Assembly (NCBI RefSeq): GCF_963678635.1
Contig: NC_087068.1
Coordinates: forward strand, 432,001 to 496,000
Origin: Symsagittifera roscoffensis
Taxonomy: Eukaryota > Xenacoelomorpha > Acoela > Convolutidae
Direction: 5' to 3'
DNA: 64,000 bases
The notes beneath the pieces are model-generated. The model was not told the DNA's origin, searched no databases, and saw nothing but the letters and a program-made list of their open reading frames with translations. A program made the position numbers and the translations under genes. Shown piece by piece: positions 1 to 11,552 of the stretch; positions within the stretch are counted from its first letter, which is position 1, and the number at the start of each line of letters is the position of its first letter.

Positions 1-739
1 ATAATCTGCACAAAATTTGTTTAACGCGAACAATTTACAAAAGTTTGCAGATCAAAAAATGTCAACTACATGCAAGAAACTGACAAGAATCAGCTAGAAG
101 ATAAAGAGGAAGATTAGATTCCGTCGATGCCGAGGAGAATAACAATTCAGTGGCATATGTCAAAATCAGGCCACCAAACGGCTGGGATAAAATCCCACAG
201 AACATTTTTTTTACCGTTTTGGCGATATCAGAAGCATTTGAAATACGGAACTCAAGAAGAAGACTAGTTTCACAATATGACCCTTTTAGTCCTCTTCTTA
301 TATGGTTATTTAAACAAAATAAAAAGACATTTTCGCAATAGTGGATTTAGGAAGCATAATGTCATTTCTTAATGAAAAAACTGCAAAAAGATTACGCCCA
401 AACAATATTCAAACTCATGCCATCGGCGGAAAACGCTTGAATAATTGCCTGTTATGAAGGAAAGTCTATTGATCCAAAAGTACACCTGAGCATTGCGATG
501 TTATCCGGAGGATGGACAACCTTATCGGCGCCATTCATCATTGTGGATGATCAAAAACAAATATCATCTGGCGAAACATTCTACCAAAAACTGGCATCAA
601 ACTCATAAAACACAAACCAGAACACAACCAGAGATCACACATAGATGAAAAAGAAGATAAATCAGACGTGGAAACAAAAACTGGGCTAAGGAGAACTCCA
701 AACACCTCTGCGTGCGAATCGAAAAATCAAAAAACCACG

Positions 740-1490
740 TAATGCAAACTCAATTTATACAAGATATCAAACCAATCCAACAGAAAGGCCGAATAATGCC
801 CATTGATCTACAAAAACGAGTGGAAGCGGAACTAAACAAACTGAAAGATCAAAAGCCCATCAAAAACTAGTCAAATTTTTATACCAGCAACTCATCAGCT
901 CAATCGTCATGGCAGTCAAGAAGGGTCAGACGGTCAAACTCGCATTAGACCCCAACCAAACTTAGAAAAAGTCATATGCAAAAATAACTACTAAGTGCTC
1001 AAAAATGAACTGTTCTTGGATAACATTGCACAAATTATCAAAACGGACAAAAAACAGAAGAAGCTATTCTCGACACTCGATCTACGTTATGCGTATTCAC
1101 AGTTTCCACTAGATATTGAAACAAAAAATAATTGCAATTTAGCTTGATAGGGTAAAAGCTACATGATTATATCGGTTCCAAACGAGGTATTATGGCCTCA
1201 AGGATCTGCCAGCTGAATTTGAAAAAGATATTGACCTTACATTAACAAATTGTGAAAACACGTTTGCCTATCTTAATAACATTTTGATTGTAAAAAAGGT
1301 TCTAAAGACAGGCACAAACAGTTATTACGTAAGGTGTTAAAGAAATTGAGTGAAAAAACTTTAGCAATTTTGCTGAATAACTGCAAATTCGCTTGTGAAC
1401 ATGTCGACTGGCGTGGCTTCAAGATAAGTAACGAAGGCACAATTCCATTAACACAAAAAAACTGAGGCAATTTTAAAACGCTCTGCCCCA
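740..1490 (+). pseudogene. Reverse transcriptase remnant
   Basis: Around 765-870 one frame reads KPIQQKGRIMPIDLQKRVE, the region just before the RT palm in Ty3/Gypsy polymerases. It matches LKPIKQKGRRVPISLQDKLD in the element at 49 kb. Further on, around 1075-1110, another frame gives STLDLRYAYSQFPL, the motif A region with its Asp. Around 1255-1280 a third frame gives TFAYLNNILI at the active-site loop: the two Asp of the YxDD box are both Asn, so the enzyme is dead. Frame changes and stops separate the blocks. Confidence 0.65.
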
Positions 1491-1493
1491 AAA

Positions 1494-2304
1494 GCATTTA
1501 AACAACTTAAAAACTTGATGGAGTCGGTACGTCATCTCACCAGATACATTCCAAACATTGCGAAAACAGCATCCACACTGATTGCACTGCTGAAAAATTC
1601 AGACAAACATAAGAAATTAGATTGGAAGCCGGAATATACATCCGCATTTCATAACATTCTAAAACTCGTATCTGAAGTAACTGAGAATAAGCATTTCAAT
1701 CAAAACCTAGCAACACGAGGAGTTTGTGTTGTACCTAGAGGTGGGAAAAAGACTGTTTTAGAGCAAAACATTGAGGAAGATTGGGTAGCAATCGCATTCG
1801 CCTCAAGGTGTTTAAATATATTAGAAGAGAAAAATTCAGTAAACGAGTTAGAACTATTAGGAGACGTATGGTCTATCAAACACTTCAAATACTATTATAC
1901 GGGAAAAATTCACAGTGATTTCAGACCATTGAGCTTTAATCAGCGCACTAAAGGCCAGCGAACTATCAACGTTTAGCCAAAATAGGCTCACTAGTTGGAT
2001 CGAAAATTTATTCCCCTTTACGTTTGACATGATACACTTGGCAGGAACAAAAACGGGACTAATCGACTATATGTCTAGAAATCTGGTAGGTTTAGCTTTA
2101 CTCCCAAGTGAGTACAATGAAGAATTTGATGTGGCGTCAATTATCTCATTATTTTTCAATCTTGAATTGATTGACAACTTCATATTGAACACGCTAGCCA
2201 ATCAGAATCGAGCCCCAGATCGGCTGATCAAAAAGCGCATGGAAAAAAAAGAAAGCAGAAGTTTAACTGAAATCTCAATTACACTTCAAACATTCCAAGC
2301 ATAG
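1494..2304 (+). pseudogene. RT connection and RNase H remnant of gypsy pol
   Basis: The open stretch 1515-1976 encodes 153 residues. It starts at the RT thumb/connection (LTRYIPNIAKTASTLIALL) and runs into RNase H, with VAIAFASRCLN and NELELLGDVWSIKHFKYYY. The second phrase is the classic gypsy RNase H segment containing the catalytic Glu. The expected CDAS block is replaced by CVVPRGGKKT, so the first catalytic Asp is missing. A second frame from 2029 continues with HLAGTKTGLIDYMSRN, the usual end of RNase H, so a frameshift lies near 1976-2029. The blocks are aligned by eye to the 51.6-52.1 kb element. Confidence 0.75.
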
Positions 2305-2968
2305 CACAAGCGGTCATTCGATTCAGAACAAAAACAATCACTTGACCGGTTTCACTCAAAAAATCATCAAACAAAATCACTACAAAATCAGAGCTCTCAA
2401 CGCCGGAAATCTTATCTCAAATTTTATCTCAATGCCGGAAATCAACCAGCAAATCAGTAGATGACGAAACGAAACGAAAGTCTGTCGGATCCGCGCTGGC
2501 ATAGGAGAACATAAACGACCACACACGAGCGTTGGACGAAGCACTCTACGACAAAAAGCCCGCTACAAACAGTTTTACTGCTCGAGAACTTATCCCGAGT
2601 AGCAAATGTTTTCGGACAGTCAACCAACCCGAAAAGGAGACCACATAGAAGCTACCAATATATCAAAAAGTTTCAAAACACCCGCCCGAATGTAACAACA
2701 ACACTGACAGACACTCCCGACAAGACCATCAGTCCGCCTAAAACAAAGGAGTCTCAAACTGAGTCAAACAAAAGGGAATCAGAAATCCAAACGTCAAAAA
2801 CGACCAGCACAACACATTCCAATAAAATGCAATCACAAACAGAGCTCGCAGTAGGAGTACTGCGTCAGTAGAGTCGACCCCCAACATTTCGGTATCGAAG
2901 AAACTTCACCTAACGAGGTCCCGCCACCAATGTCCGGTACCTAACTAGAGGCTAGCCACGAAGTCATT

Positions 2969-3412
2969 GTGGCAAGTGTGGTAAGAACAATGGACAGAGC
3001 CAACGCAACTAAGGCAGAATACGACACACCACTCTACCAGAAGAAACTACAACAAGCTATGGTGGTCAAATTTATAGCCGCGATCATCCGCAGGGACAAA
3101 AACATCAAACCAATATTCAAACTAACTCCAATAGACGGAAATGACCCCCCAGATAAATTAGCTTCGGAGGTCGCCAAAATCATAGAAACAGTAAAAATAA
3201 CTCCACAAGTAACCACAAAAATCTCTCCCTTCGACGCCCACATGAGCGTAAAGCTCAACATGTTATTATCCAACATAGCCACAACTAGCTCACCAATTAA
3301 CCTAAGCTGGGAAAATACAAAACGCGCTTGCATGGATCAGAAAAACCTGATGTATCCTCCCCTCCAACCAGACATCAGGCACGACCTTCAATGCCAGTCT
3401 GAAGTGAAGTGA
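2969..3412 (+). CDS. Unrecognised 147-aa ORF inside the degenerate element
   Basis: An open frame of 147 codons lies between the RNase H remnant and the lysine-rich tail, where a gypsy element should carry integrase. I see no HHCC zinc residues, no D-D-E pattern and no recognisable motif. It is hydrophilic, with a Met-rich, Leu-rich middle (MSVKLNMLLSNIATT). It may be a diverged stretch of the element's pol, or an open frame by chance in a G-poor strand. There is no evidence of independent function. Confidence 0.25.
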   Translation: MASVVRTMDRANATKAEYDTPLYQKKLQQAMVVKFIAAIIRRDKNIKPIFKLTPIDGNDPPDKLASEVAKIIETVKITPQVTTKISPFDAHMSVKLNMLLSNIATTSSPINLSWENTKRACMDQKNLMYPPLQPDIRHDLQCQSEVK

Positions 3413-3919
3413 AGATAACACGACAACAAATGAATAATTTTCCAGAGCCATCATGTATGTACCAGAAGGACGGGGAATCCTCTACGAAAAATAACACATA
3501 TGCGAGAACAAAATATTCACTAGCTAAGGAAAAGGAAGCCTTAAATCTGTGATATAAAGGAACACAAAAACCAGTGGATATCAACATCAAAAAAACACAT
3601 ACAACAGGTAGCTCGAAAAACAGTCCGCATCGCAAGAAAAGTTAAATAGCCTAAAACAACTGAACAAAAATACAAATTAATAGATATTAGAATACCAACC
3701 TATACACCGCACACAGCTTGGCTACAAACTAAGGGAAAACAACCTGGCTTACTGAGAAACAGTGGCTTCGAATTAGTATGAATCCAATATACGTATTCGT
3801 ACCAAATCCATGCAGGCCCTCACGGCTTAGTAAATTTGTGGCATACAAATCAGCTTGGAGAACAGCGTCATGCTTACGTTTTTTTAGACATCCAACAACC
3901 AAATGCACCCTAGCGCGAA

Positions 3920-4790
3920 ATGTTCTGGGAGGATGAGAAGACAGGACTACCAAAGAAGCTGTCCCGTAAGGAACAACAAGCGAAGAAAGACGCAGAAGCT
4001 GAGAAGAAGAGGAAGACAAAGCCACAAACTGGCAAAAAGACGAGCCTAGAACCCAACCACAGACAGGCCACAGGCATGACGCTCAAAGACCCGGACATAA
4101 AGGGAAAGGAAGCAGAGGCCTAGTCAACCGACAGATGGTCGTCCACGGCATCAGAAATTACGGCAACCTCCCTAAAACGACAGGACACCAGAACATCGCG
4201 GCCGCAGCCTACAACAAACACAGAACCAACAAGAAAATCGGCACGGACCCAACGCCACGCTAACTTCAGCGCTGGGAAACCCGCTCCCAATCAATACCAT
4301 CGATTCTCTTCGAACTTTTCAATTGCGTCCCCAGAGAAACAAACCACGAGCACCTCAGGTAACACGAGCATCAGGTGCTTTATTCGCAAAATGGGTTTTG
4401 AAAAAGGTTCACCAGAATTCGTAGCGTGCATAAGTTCCTTGAAACAAAAAAACCAAAGAAAAAGGACAGCGACGCTATAAGCGTATTTGATTGAATCTCC
4501 CCTTCTGAAAGCCCAAAGAAAACCACATTAACCGGCGAAAAAATGAAAGAGGAAGCAAACACCACTTAGGAGCATAAAAAGATCAATAAGGAAGAAGAGG
4601 CGCAACAGCGCCACCGACAAAAACGAAGGACACAACTATTACTACAGCGCTCGCGGAGGCAGGGAAACACACGCAAGCAAACGACAAGGAACAGAATTGA
4701 GGAGAGGCAATAAAGTCAGCCCCACAGGGACTACAAAACTCAAATCCCAGTTGGACGATAAAACTCATAATTGGTTCCACTAGGACGGTA
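3920..4790 (+). pseudogene. Lys/Glu-rich tail of the degenerate gypsy pol
   Basis: The first 67 codons (3920-4123) are strongly charged (RKEQQAKKDAEAEKKRKTK). After a stop the same style continues in broken frames, including TRKSARTQRH near 4230. The element at 49-55 kb ends its integrase ORF with a similar charged tail (TRKSTRQRRG), so this is read as the counterpart. Low-complexity composition limits confidence. Confidence 0.4.
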
Positions 4791-4800
4791 AAACCCTACT

Positions 4801-5246
4801 TCTTTCACGATGGGGAATGTCATCAATGTCATCCGGCCGGATTGCTAAGAATTATTATCTATCTATTATGTATCTATCTTTATATACAGTTAGTCAAAGA
4901 CCAGATGGATGGCCTTGACTGATATGAAAAATCAGATGGCTGAGCGATACCGTTCAGTTGGTTTTAAATTCAGATTTAAGTTCAATTACTTTTCTCAATC
5001 AGAGTTACTTAGATATCAATAGCCAATCTGTTCGGATTCTAGAAAAGCTCATATATTACGGTATGACAGTAGGTCGAAACTCTGTGGAAATCCACAAAAC
5101 GAAGTCCAGGTGCAATGTCTATGAAACTTGGACACAAACACACGAGCTTGAAAGAATGCTACTCGCAATCTGATGTTCAGTTTGAAAATTAGTTGAACCA
5201 CGTTTAGTTTCTTATGACTCATAATTAAAAAGAGTATTTTCTGGAG
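4801..5246. other. Intron sequence, no gene seen
   Basis: AT-rich sequence with a short (TATC)n-like patch near 4855-4880. It contains no protein similarity I recognise. It lies upstream of the first ABC transporter exon visible in the window. Confidence 0.5.
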
Positions 5247-5593
5247 AGATGCATGAATTGTATGCAGGCGATCAAACTGAGCTGCTAGATGTTGCCAATT
5301 TGAGCGGAGGCCAGCTGAAGCGAATCTCATTGGCCAGGACCAGCTACCACCAGGCGTCAGTCTACTTATTCGACGATCCCCTCGCTCACATGGATGCCCT
5401 CAGCTCCAAACACGTGTTCGAGAACCTCCTCTCAAACCAGAAGGGACTGCTGAGAGACAGGACTAGAGTGGTGGTCACCAATGACTTGAGGTTTCTGGAC
5501 AAGTGCGACTCTGTCATATTTGTTGAAAAAGGGAACATTTTGAGCCACGGAAGCTACGAGCAGGTGACGAGGGAGGTTGGCGAGAGATTTCAG
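5247..5593 (+). CDS. ABCC-type transporter, exon with NBD1 signature, Walker B and H-loop
   Basis: This exon encodes the catalytic C-terminal half of NBD1, on the cytosolic face of the membrane. It shows GDQTEL, the canonical signature LSGGQLKR, Walker B VYLFDDPLAHMD and a D-loop. Asp instead of Glu after the Walker B Asp (DDP) is the normal ABCC NBD1 state. The H-loop reads VVVTNDLRFL, so the switch His is Asn. The donor is CAG|GTAGAG after 5593, phase 0. The acceptor is less certain: AG at 5245-5246 and at 5247-5248 are both possible after TATTTTCTGG. The ATG at 5249 lies inside the domain and is not a real start, because Walker A must come from upstream exons. Confidence 0.9.
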
Positions 5594-6116
5594 GTAGAGT
5601 TCAATTTATACTTCTGAAACTAACAAACTTCTTTCCAAAAAATAGCGACTTTGAATAACGAGTTCCATCAATAACTAACTGAGGTACATTCAGTAGCGGA
5701 TAAGATGAGACTCTTTCCTGCTTCTATTTTACGGCACCAATTCCAAAACATTCCCAACATTTCTCTAAAACATTGCTTTTTTTAATAAAATTTGACTGCT
5801 TCACAGAATATTGTGACCAATAAAAAATTTGGGAGACCATAAAAATTTGGGAGAGCTCGGAACTTCAATATGTGCGACCTTTGTAAATTTCATAAAAATG
5901 GACAAAACTTTGAAGATTTTCGATTAAATTCTAGATCAGCACTGTTGGTTACAATTTCAATTCTTGGGAGCTCCTCCCCGAAAAACATATTTTGCAAATA
6001 AAACACGAAATGACAGGTTTACGTTGTACTATCCCCTAAGATCGTCTCATGCAATAAAACATTGGAGAATTTGGAAAAGGACGTTGATAAAAGTTAATTA
6101 ACTTGTATTGGTTCAG

Positions 6117-6240
6117 GCGCTGGCGCGCAATCTGGAAGACCAAATAGATGGGGGAGGGGAGTTCCAGGGGGCCCATGCTATCTGGAGGGAACAGCTGGAC
6201 GAGTACTTCAAACAGCCACTCCACATCGAACATCAGACAG
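6117..6240 (+). CDS. ABCC-type transporter, exon after NBD1 (start of linker)
   Basis: This exon adds 41 codons plus one base: ALARNLEDQIDGGGEF, then WREQLDEYFKQPLHIEHQT. It follows GERFQ at the end of NBD1 in phase 0, using acceptor TTGGTTCAG|G and donor ACAG|GTAGGT (phase 1). The content is a charged amphipathic helix, as often follows NBD1 in ABCC proteins. Nothing in it marks a substrate or partner. The split codon is completed correctly by the exon at 11382, which supports both boundaries. Confidence 0.8.
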
Positions 6241-7725
6241 GTAGGTTGTCTTTTTGGCTCCTACTCGGATTGAAGTCGCAGCTAGAGCTACTCCCTACTG
6301 TCCCAGCACCATAACGGCAGTACTTCGAAAAGCAGAACTGTAGCATTCAAAAACAGCAAACTCTGAAACATCGAGTTCATATTTCATGTTTCAGCTTTTA
6401 AACGTTTGAGTCTTATAAATTACTGTTATTTTACAAGAATTTGGCTGAAGCAGTGCTGATTTGCACTGCGGGAACATTCTGGCACAAACTAAACGATGAT
6501 CGAAACCCTGATGCACTTTTTAAAAACCTCTCCTCGTTGTTCCTAGAATATATGCATACCTTTGAAGCACTTGTAAAGAACTCCAGTGCAAGGTCTTATC
6601 TAGACAACTATTGAACTAAGGCCAAAAGCATGTGTAGTTTTAAGACATTTAACTAGGCTAATCTAAGGTTAAAATAGAATTAAAACAAAGTTAAAATAAA
6701 AGGTGAATTAATCGTTTCACTCTTCAAAACAAAAACACTAAAGTGAGTAATGATGTTTAAAAGCTTCGCTTTTTTGACAGGTACCAATCACAATGTTATG
6801 ACTATTGATAGCAACTACAGATTTTTATGTTGTGTTGCAGCAAGGCTATACAGTTAGCAAGACACCACTATACTTTACCGTAGTGCTCCAATGTCTAAAC
6901 ACATCCAAAACCGATGCTTCAAGTATAATAAAAAAAAATGAAGGAAAATTTTGTCCTAATTATTCCCATCAAGATCCGTTTTTGATGATTTTCCAGATAG
7001 AGATGCTCACTTCATGTTTCGACCGTCTCGGCTGAATTTCGTTATAATTCGACCAACTCAGCCAAAACTCGATATGCTTGAACCGTCTCGACCGTTCTTG
7101 TGGTAAGTTTCGACCATGCTAGAGGTCTGGTTCGACCGCGCTCATCCAAGTTTTGATATTTTTCGACTGTGCTCCCGGTGTCCTTCAACTGTGCTTGACC
7201 GACATTCTTCTGGTCGCGGTGTTTTTTGGCTGGTCAAGACCAAACTTCTATATGTGTCTAGGGTGCCCTACAATTTATTACCGTACAATTTAACACCGCA
7301 CAATTTAACACCTTTTCATTTCACTACTAAACAATTTAAACCGACAACAATTTAACTCCTATTTTCCGATTCAACGCCGCACACTTTTATACTCTATCAG
7401 TATGAATTCCTGATCTTAACTCTTATCACATCAATGTTAATCCTGCAATTAACGTACGCGTCATAATGGAAAACTTGGTTGTTCTTATTTATACATGCTA
7501 AAATGAGGCTTCCAAAGTTACTTAAGAATCTTATCGACAAGTTTGTAATTTATTTTCAATCAGACTTTTCGCTAAACTGTTATGATTACTAAATGAACCT
7601 GTTTGTGCTAATTTATAATAATTTGACGTAAATCCTGACAGTAAGTTTATACTGTACTCAAAAGATAAACAAACGCAAACAAAATCAAAATAGGATTGAA
7701 ACTTCTTTTCAATTCAAAATTTCAT
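6241..7725. other. Intron with degenerate short tandem repeats
   Basis: No exon or domain is visible. From about 7018 to 7250 there are irregular copies of a phrase like TTCGACCGTCTCG. From about 7262 to 7375 there are copies of an ACAATTTAACACCG-like 13-14-mer. Both look like decayed short tandem arrays. Confidence 0.5.
7018..7375. repeat. Two adjacent degenerate short tandem arrays
   Basis: The first part repeats TTCGACC(G/A)..CTCG-type phrases every 25-35 bp. The second repeats ACAATTTA(A/C)CACCG at about 14-bp spacing (7267-7350). Related GTCGA-rich phrases occur in opposite orientation at 56330-56430. Confidence 0.5.
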
Positions 7726-7814
7726 CTAAAGAACAAGCCAATTCTTATAGCGTCCGACCACGAAATTTAATTCAAGCGGAAAATTAAAATTACGAAAACT
7801 GGATTTGCTCAAAA

Positions 7815-9063
7815 TATCAATTACATAAATGTCGTGCATTTGCCATAAAGACAATAACGAATTGGTCGACGCGCATGAAGAACATAACCATGACGTCTCA
7901 GCGAAAAATTCAGATGCTCGAAAAGTCATCAAGCATTTAAAAGATCTCAGTGCGGTTTCGCCATTTATAAATTATTCGGAACTCGGTTTGCTCTCCCAAT
8001 TTAAGACAAACTGATTCGAACGTATGTGCGCACACATAGGCAGCCACCCAAATGCCACCCAACTCCGAAAAAATGCAGCCCACCTCCGCTGCGCAAAATT
8101 TCGAGATTCCTGAAAATTTTATCCGGTGTAACAGTGAATCAAATGATCACGAGCAAATCATTTTGTGCGGCGACCCTGAGATGCTGGGAAATCTGAGAAA
8201 ATGATCTTTCTGATTAGGCGATGGAATTTTTAAAATACTCCAAAAATCGTCTAGCAGCTATATTCAATTCATGTTAGTGTATCTGGCATAGCACCAGCCT
8301 GCATAGACGCCTTGATTCCAATCAAAACCAAAAAAAAACACAATCCTTTTCTGCAGACGTTAATTGATTTAGCACCCGACTGCCCGCCTGAAAAAATTTT
8401 GTTAGACTTTGAGCAAGCTGCTTTATCGCGTTGTTTTTTCCACCTCTCCCGAAGACACATGAGAAAAATCAATGAATTGGGGCTGAAAATGACCTATGAA
8501 TAGAATCACAATTTAGCTCTGTGCTTAAAAATTTATCGCTGAGTATAAAAATGCTGCCTTCCCTCGCACTTTGAAAAAAAAAGAAAAAAATTGGAGATTC
8601 ATATAATAAGATATTTCAGAAAATTCAGAGTATATGCGATATAAACTGTTTATAGCCAGAAAAATCACAGAAAAACGGCATGTTGTGTCTGAACTTCGAC
8701 TCTAATTATATTAAAAGCATGGTGCCAAACTGGGAAACTTCATTCCCACCCTCCCAGAACCAGCTAGATGCGGTTGTGTGTTGGATTGCTGGTACAACAA
8801 ATGTTGTCGAAGGATGGCATTTCGTGATCCAATCCTATTTCAGCGGAGCCGACCCAAAAAAGTTGCAAATAGTGGGAAGCCTTCAAAAAGACACCTCCGA
8901 ACAAAAAGTAGAAATTTTTTATGCATCGAGCAGCCATAAGATGACAAAAAGGAAAAAATACCGACTATTAAATGAAAGAGTACAAAACATAATGTCCATT
9001 TACAAGAAGAAATTGTTTTGTACTTTTTCAGAGTGGTATATTGTTTGTTTAAGGCCAGTTTAA
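7815..9063 (+). pseudogene. Mutator-like (MULE) transposase relic
   Basis: Three open pieces on the + strand match the order of a MULE transposase. The piece at 7829-8014 has paired Cys and His (CICH, HEEHNHD), like the C2H2/FLYWCH-type DNA-binding end. The piece at 8312-8503 has LIDLAPDCPPEKILLDFEQAA followed by CFFHLSRRHMRKINELGLK, the transposase core with its catalytic Asp (DFEQAA) and the CxxH block. The piece at 8680-9063 has TTNVVEGWHFVIQSYF, the conserved C-terminal block with the Glu. Stops and frameshifts separate the pieces, and the first catalytic Asp region near 8215-8280 is scrambled. I did not find terminal inverted repeats. Confidence 0.75.
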
Positions 9064-11381
9064 TTTTATCGTTTTTCTGTTTGTTCTTTCTTATTATTAA
9101 ATCAATTCATAAATAAACTTTTTTCAGCTTTTTTTGAAAAATCGTTTCATTGGAGACTCCCGGAAACGTAACTAAACGCAAGTACTTGAATCGTGTACTA
9201 GCAATTCAATCCCAGGACAATCGCCCTTTTTTTCTGGCTGCTAGGTTGGGTCTAAGGGCTAGCAAAACTTTTAGCTTTCCGGTTATGTGCCAAAAACTCA
9301 AAAAACCTGCAACGCGATCAAGTTATAGGCTTAAGTTCGAGAATGATTCTAAACAAATTATTAATTTATAGGCTGTTGACGCTCGTTGAAACATTTTTGA
9401 AGTTTCTATACCGGCTGAAAATATCTGACAAATTAGGCCATATTAGTCAAAGGCCTTCTAATTATTTGCGGGCATTTGAAGTTCACTGAACTATTGTTTG
9501 TTTTTGTTTCATTCGGAATTAGTCATTTTGGTTCATTTTGAAAAGGTTCATTGAAAATATTGGCAACGCCATTTCATTTCGTTTTGGAACCATTCATTTA
9601 AATTATTGGCAAGGTCATTTCTGTTCAACAAATTTTACGCGAATTAAGTAGCGAAAAATTGTCTGTAAAACTTCTGTCGTTCAGTTCTTTGATAATTACC
9701 GAAGTCCCCTTTGAAGTAGACTTTTTCTCTTCATTTTGGATTAAAGTGGTGATAAGTTATAGAACTGGTTGTAAAATGTAGCGATGTTAAAATGCTGAGG
9801 CAACAAAAATGGGGATTGAAAATAAATGGCGTTAAATGTTTTGCGTTAAAAAGGAGGGAACTGTGTCTAACGTGGTCGTGGTTTGTTTCGAATGGTACTC
9901 GACCCAAACTCTTGTCTCGATTATTCGAACAAGCTCAGACATGTGCGCAATTTTCTAAGTAGAAACATAAAGTGACAACTTACTTAGTTTCTTAAACCTA
10001 ATTTTTTAGCGCCTGTTCACCCTTATTTTGCCCCCTCCATCCAAAGCATATATACGAGGAGAGAGAGAGAGAGAGGCGGGGGGGGGGGGGGTTAAGACCG
10101 TGCATGTTCGCAATAGATGCAAATAGTGCATTAAAACTACGGTCGATACTTTACTGTATAAAAGGGCAGTTAGAGTTCCCCATTATAAAACTTATGGGTA
10201 TCGCAAATGTACATGGTCAACACGTACTTAGTAGTTGCTGACTTGCTCATAGAGCACTGCTAAAGCATCGGAGTCCTACTCGTTTGTCCATGAACACTTT
10301 GGACAAGTGTTTTATAGCAAGGTTGGATCTGAAAGATTTTTGTTTGTTTTAATCAAAAACAGTTCCTTAATAGTCAATGAAACCGTAACACTTTATCAAA
10401 TGACTTATTCTTAAGCTATGTAATTTCACTCATTTACACCGAATAGACTCAAAACAGAACCAAAAAGCCCGGGTTGACCTCAATACAAAAAAAAACAATG
10501 ATCATACATTTCCGTAGATGAGTCTCACGGGGAAAAAAAGCTTTTCATACGATTTCTTTTCATGAAAACTGTTTGATAAGCTATTTTTCCACTGACTTTT
10601 TTAGAAATCTGTTCAAAAGGATTTTTAATTAAAATCAACTGAGCTAACATCGAGTTTTAACTGAAGGAGAACGCATATCAAACCTTCAAGTTTTTGCACA
10701 ACAAATGTTCATCGTACAATTTCAAATCAAAAATGAACTATAAGCATTTTTTTATTAACAAAAATCCAAAACTAAAGAAAATTTTTTTAGTTTTCATTTT
10801 AGTCGGTAAACCAAATTTTTGACCAAAATTACGTTTTTCAAAAAAAAATTTGCATCCAAATTGTTTAAATTTTTGAATACATCGTAGTCCACGCTCACAG
10901 TTTTTTTTACACAAGAATCAAGAATCACATTTAAGTTTCTCTGTGATGGCAGAATTCATACTTTTCAGCTTAAGATAATTGCATACAACCTAAATCTGTC
11001 CAGAACACAGGCCATGATTTTCAAGCTATGATTTTTTCGAAACAAAAACTTCGTAGACATACAAAAAATAACATTTTTGTTATCAGTTTGTATGAAAATG
11101 AATTTTTCACTGACTTCGCATCTAGCAATACCTGAATTTATGTGCGAATCGAAGCACAAATACAAAACGAAACAAAATAAGTCAACGGAAAAAATGCTGG
11201 TCAAACAATTCCATTGTTTAAAAGAAGTCTACCATAAAGTTCCATAGTACGGAAAAATGCTTTACCGCCATTTTCACACATTTTTTTAAATTCTATGGAA
11301 TTTAATGATAAATCTTTTTCTACATGGCATTAAATTGTCTTTTTTGCAGCCGTGAGAACAAATGTTGATCTGTTTTTGCAG
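9064..11381. other. Intron, no gene seen
   Basis: AT-rich intron sequence. It contains a simple-repeat patch at 10053-10091: (GA)n, then a G-run of 12. A small open frame at 9150-9371 has no recognisable content. The stretch 10500-11220 has many A and T runs and may be a decayed repeat. Confidence 0.5.
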
Positions 11382-11539
11382 AGAATGATGGGCTGGAGTT
11401 CCGCTACAAGAACAGGGAGTTGTTGATGAGGAAGTTGGAGGAGCAGAGAAACCAGATTACCCTTTTAACACAACAGAACAGACTGGACAGGAGGTCCTCC
11501 CAGAAGCTGCGGGAACCCATCATGCGACGCATGAGCGAA
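11382..11539 (+). CDS. ABCC-type transporter, linker exon (charged helix)
   Basis: The acceptor TGTTTTTGCAG|AG is strong and the donor GAA|GTAAGT is consensus. The 52 codons plus two bases read DGLEFRYKNRELLMRKLEEQ, then RNQITLLTQQNRLDRRSSQKL and REPIMRRMSE. This is a long, highly charged, probably helical or coiled segment between NBD1 and TMD2. It has no counterpart in the short linkers of many ABCC proteins. It contains DRRSS, a further basic Ser site. Phase 1 in and phase 0 out fit the neighbouring exons. A transposon end (CCCGGG) starts 13 bp after its splice donor. Confidence 0.85.
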
Positions 11540-11552
11540 GTAAGTCTCATCA

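Larger units (their letters stand above)
1..4800 (+). mobile_element. Degenerate Ty3/Gypsy retrotransposon, cut by window start
   Basis: Short protein blocks appear in retroelement order on the + strand, broken by many stops and frameshifts. They are a protease-like stretch near 340-400 (DLGS in place of DSG, then FLNEKTAKRL), RT pieces at 740-1490, a long RNase H block at 1500-2304, and a lysine-rich tail at 3920-4790 like the C-terminal tail of the element at 49068-55029. The RNase H and RT N-terminal blocks match that element in spacing and residues, so the two belong to related lineages. No integrase DDE core or LTR was found. The 3' end near 4800 is judged from where protein-like sequence stops. 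Confidence 0.7.

Noticed and set aside
9150-9371. A 73-codon open frame after the MULE relic
   Set aside because: No recognisable content and not in a MULE frame.
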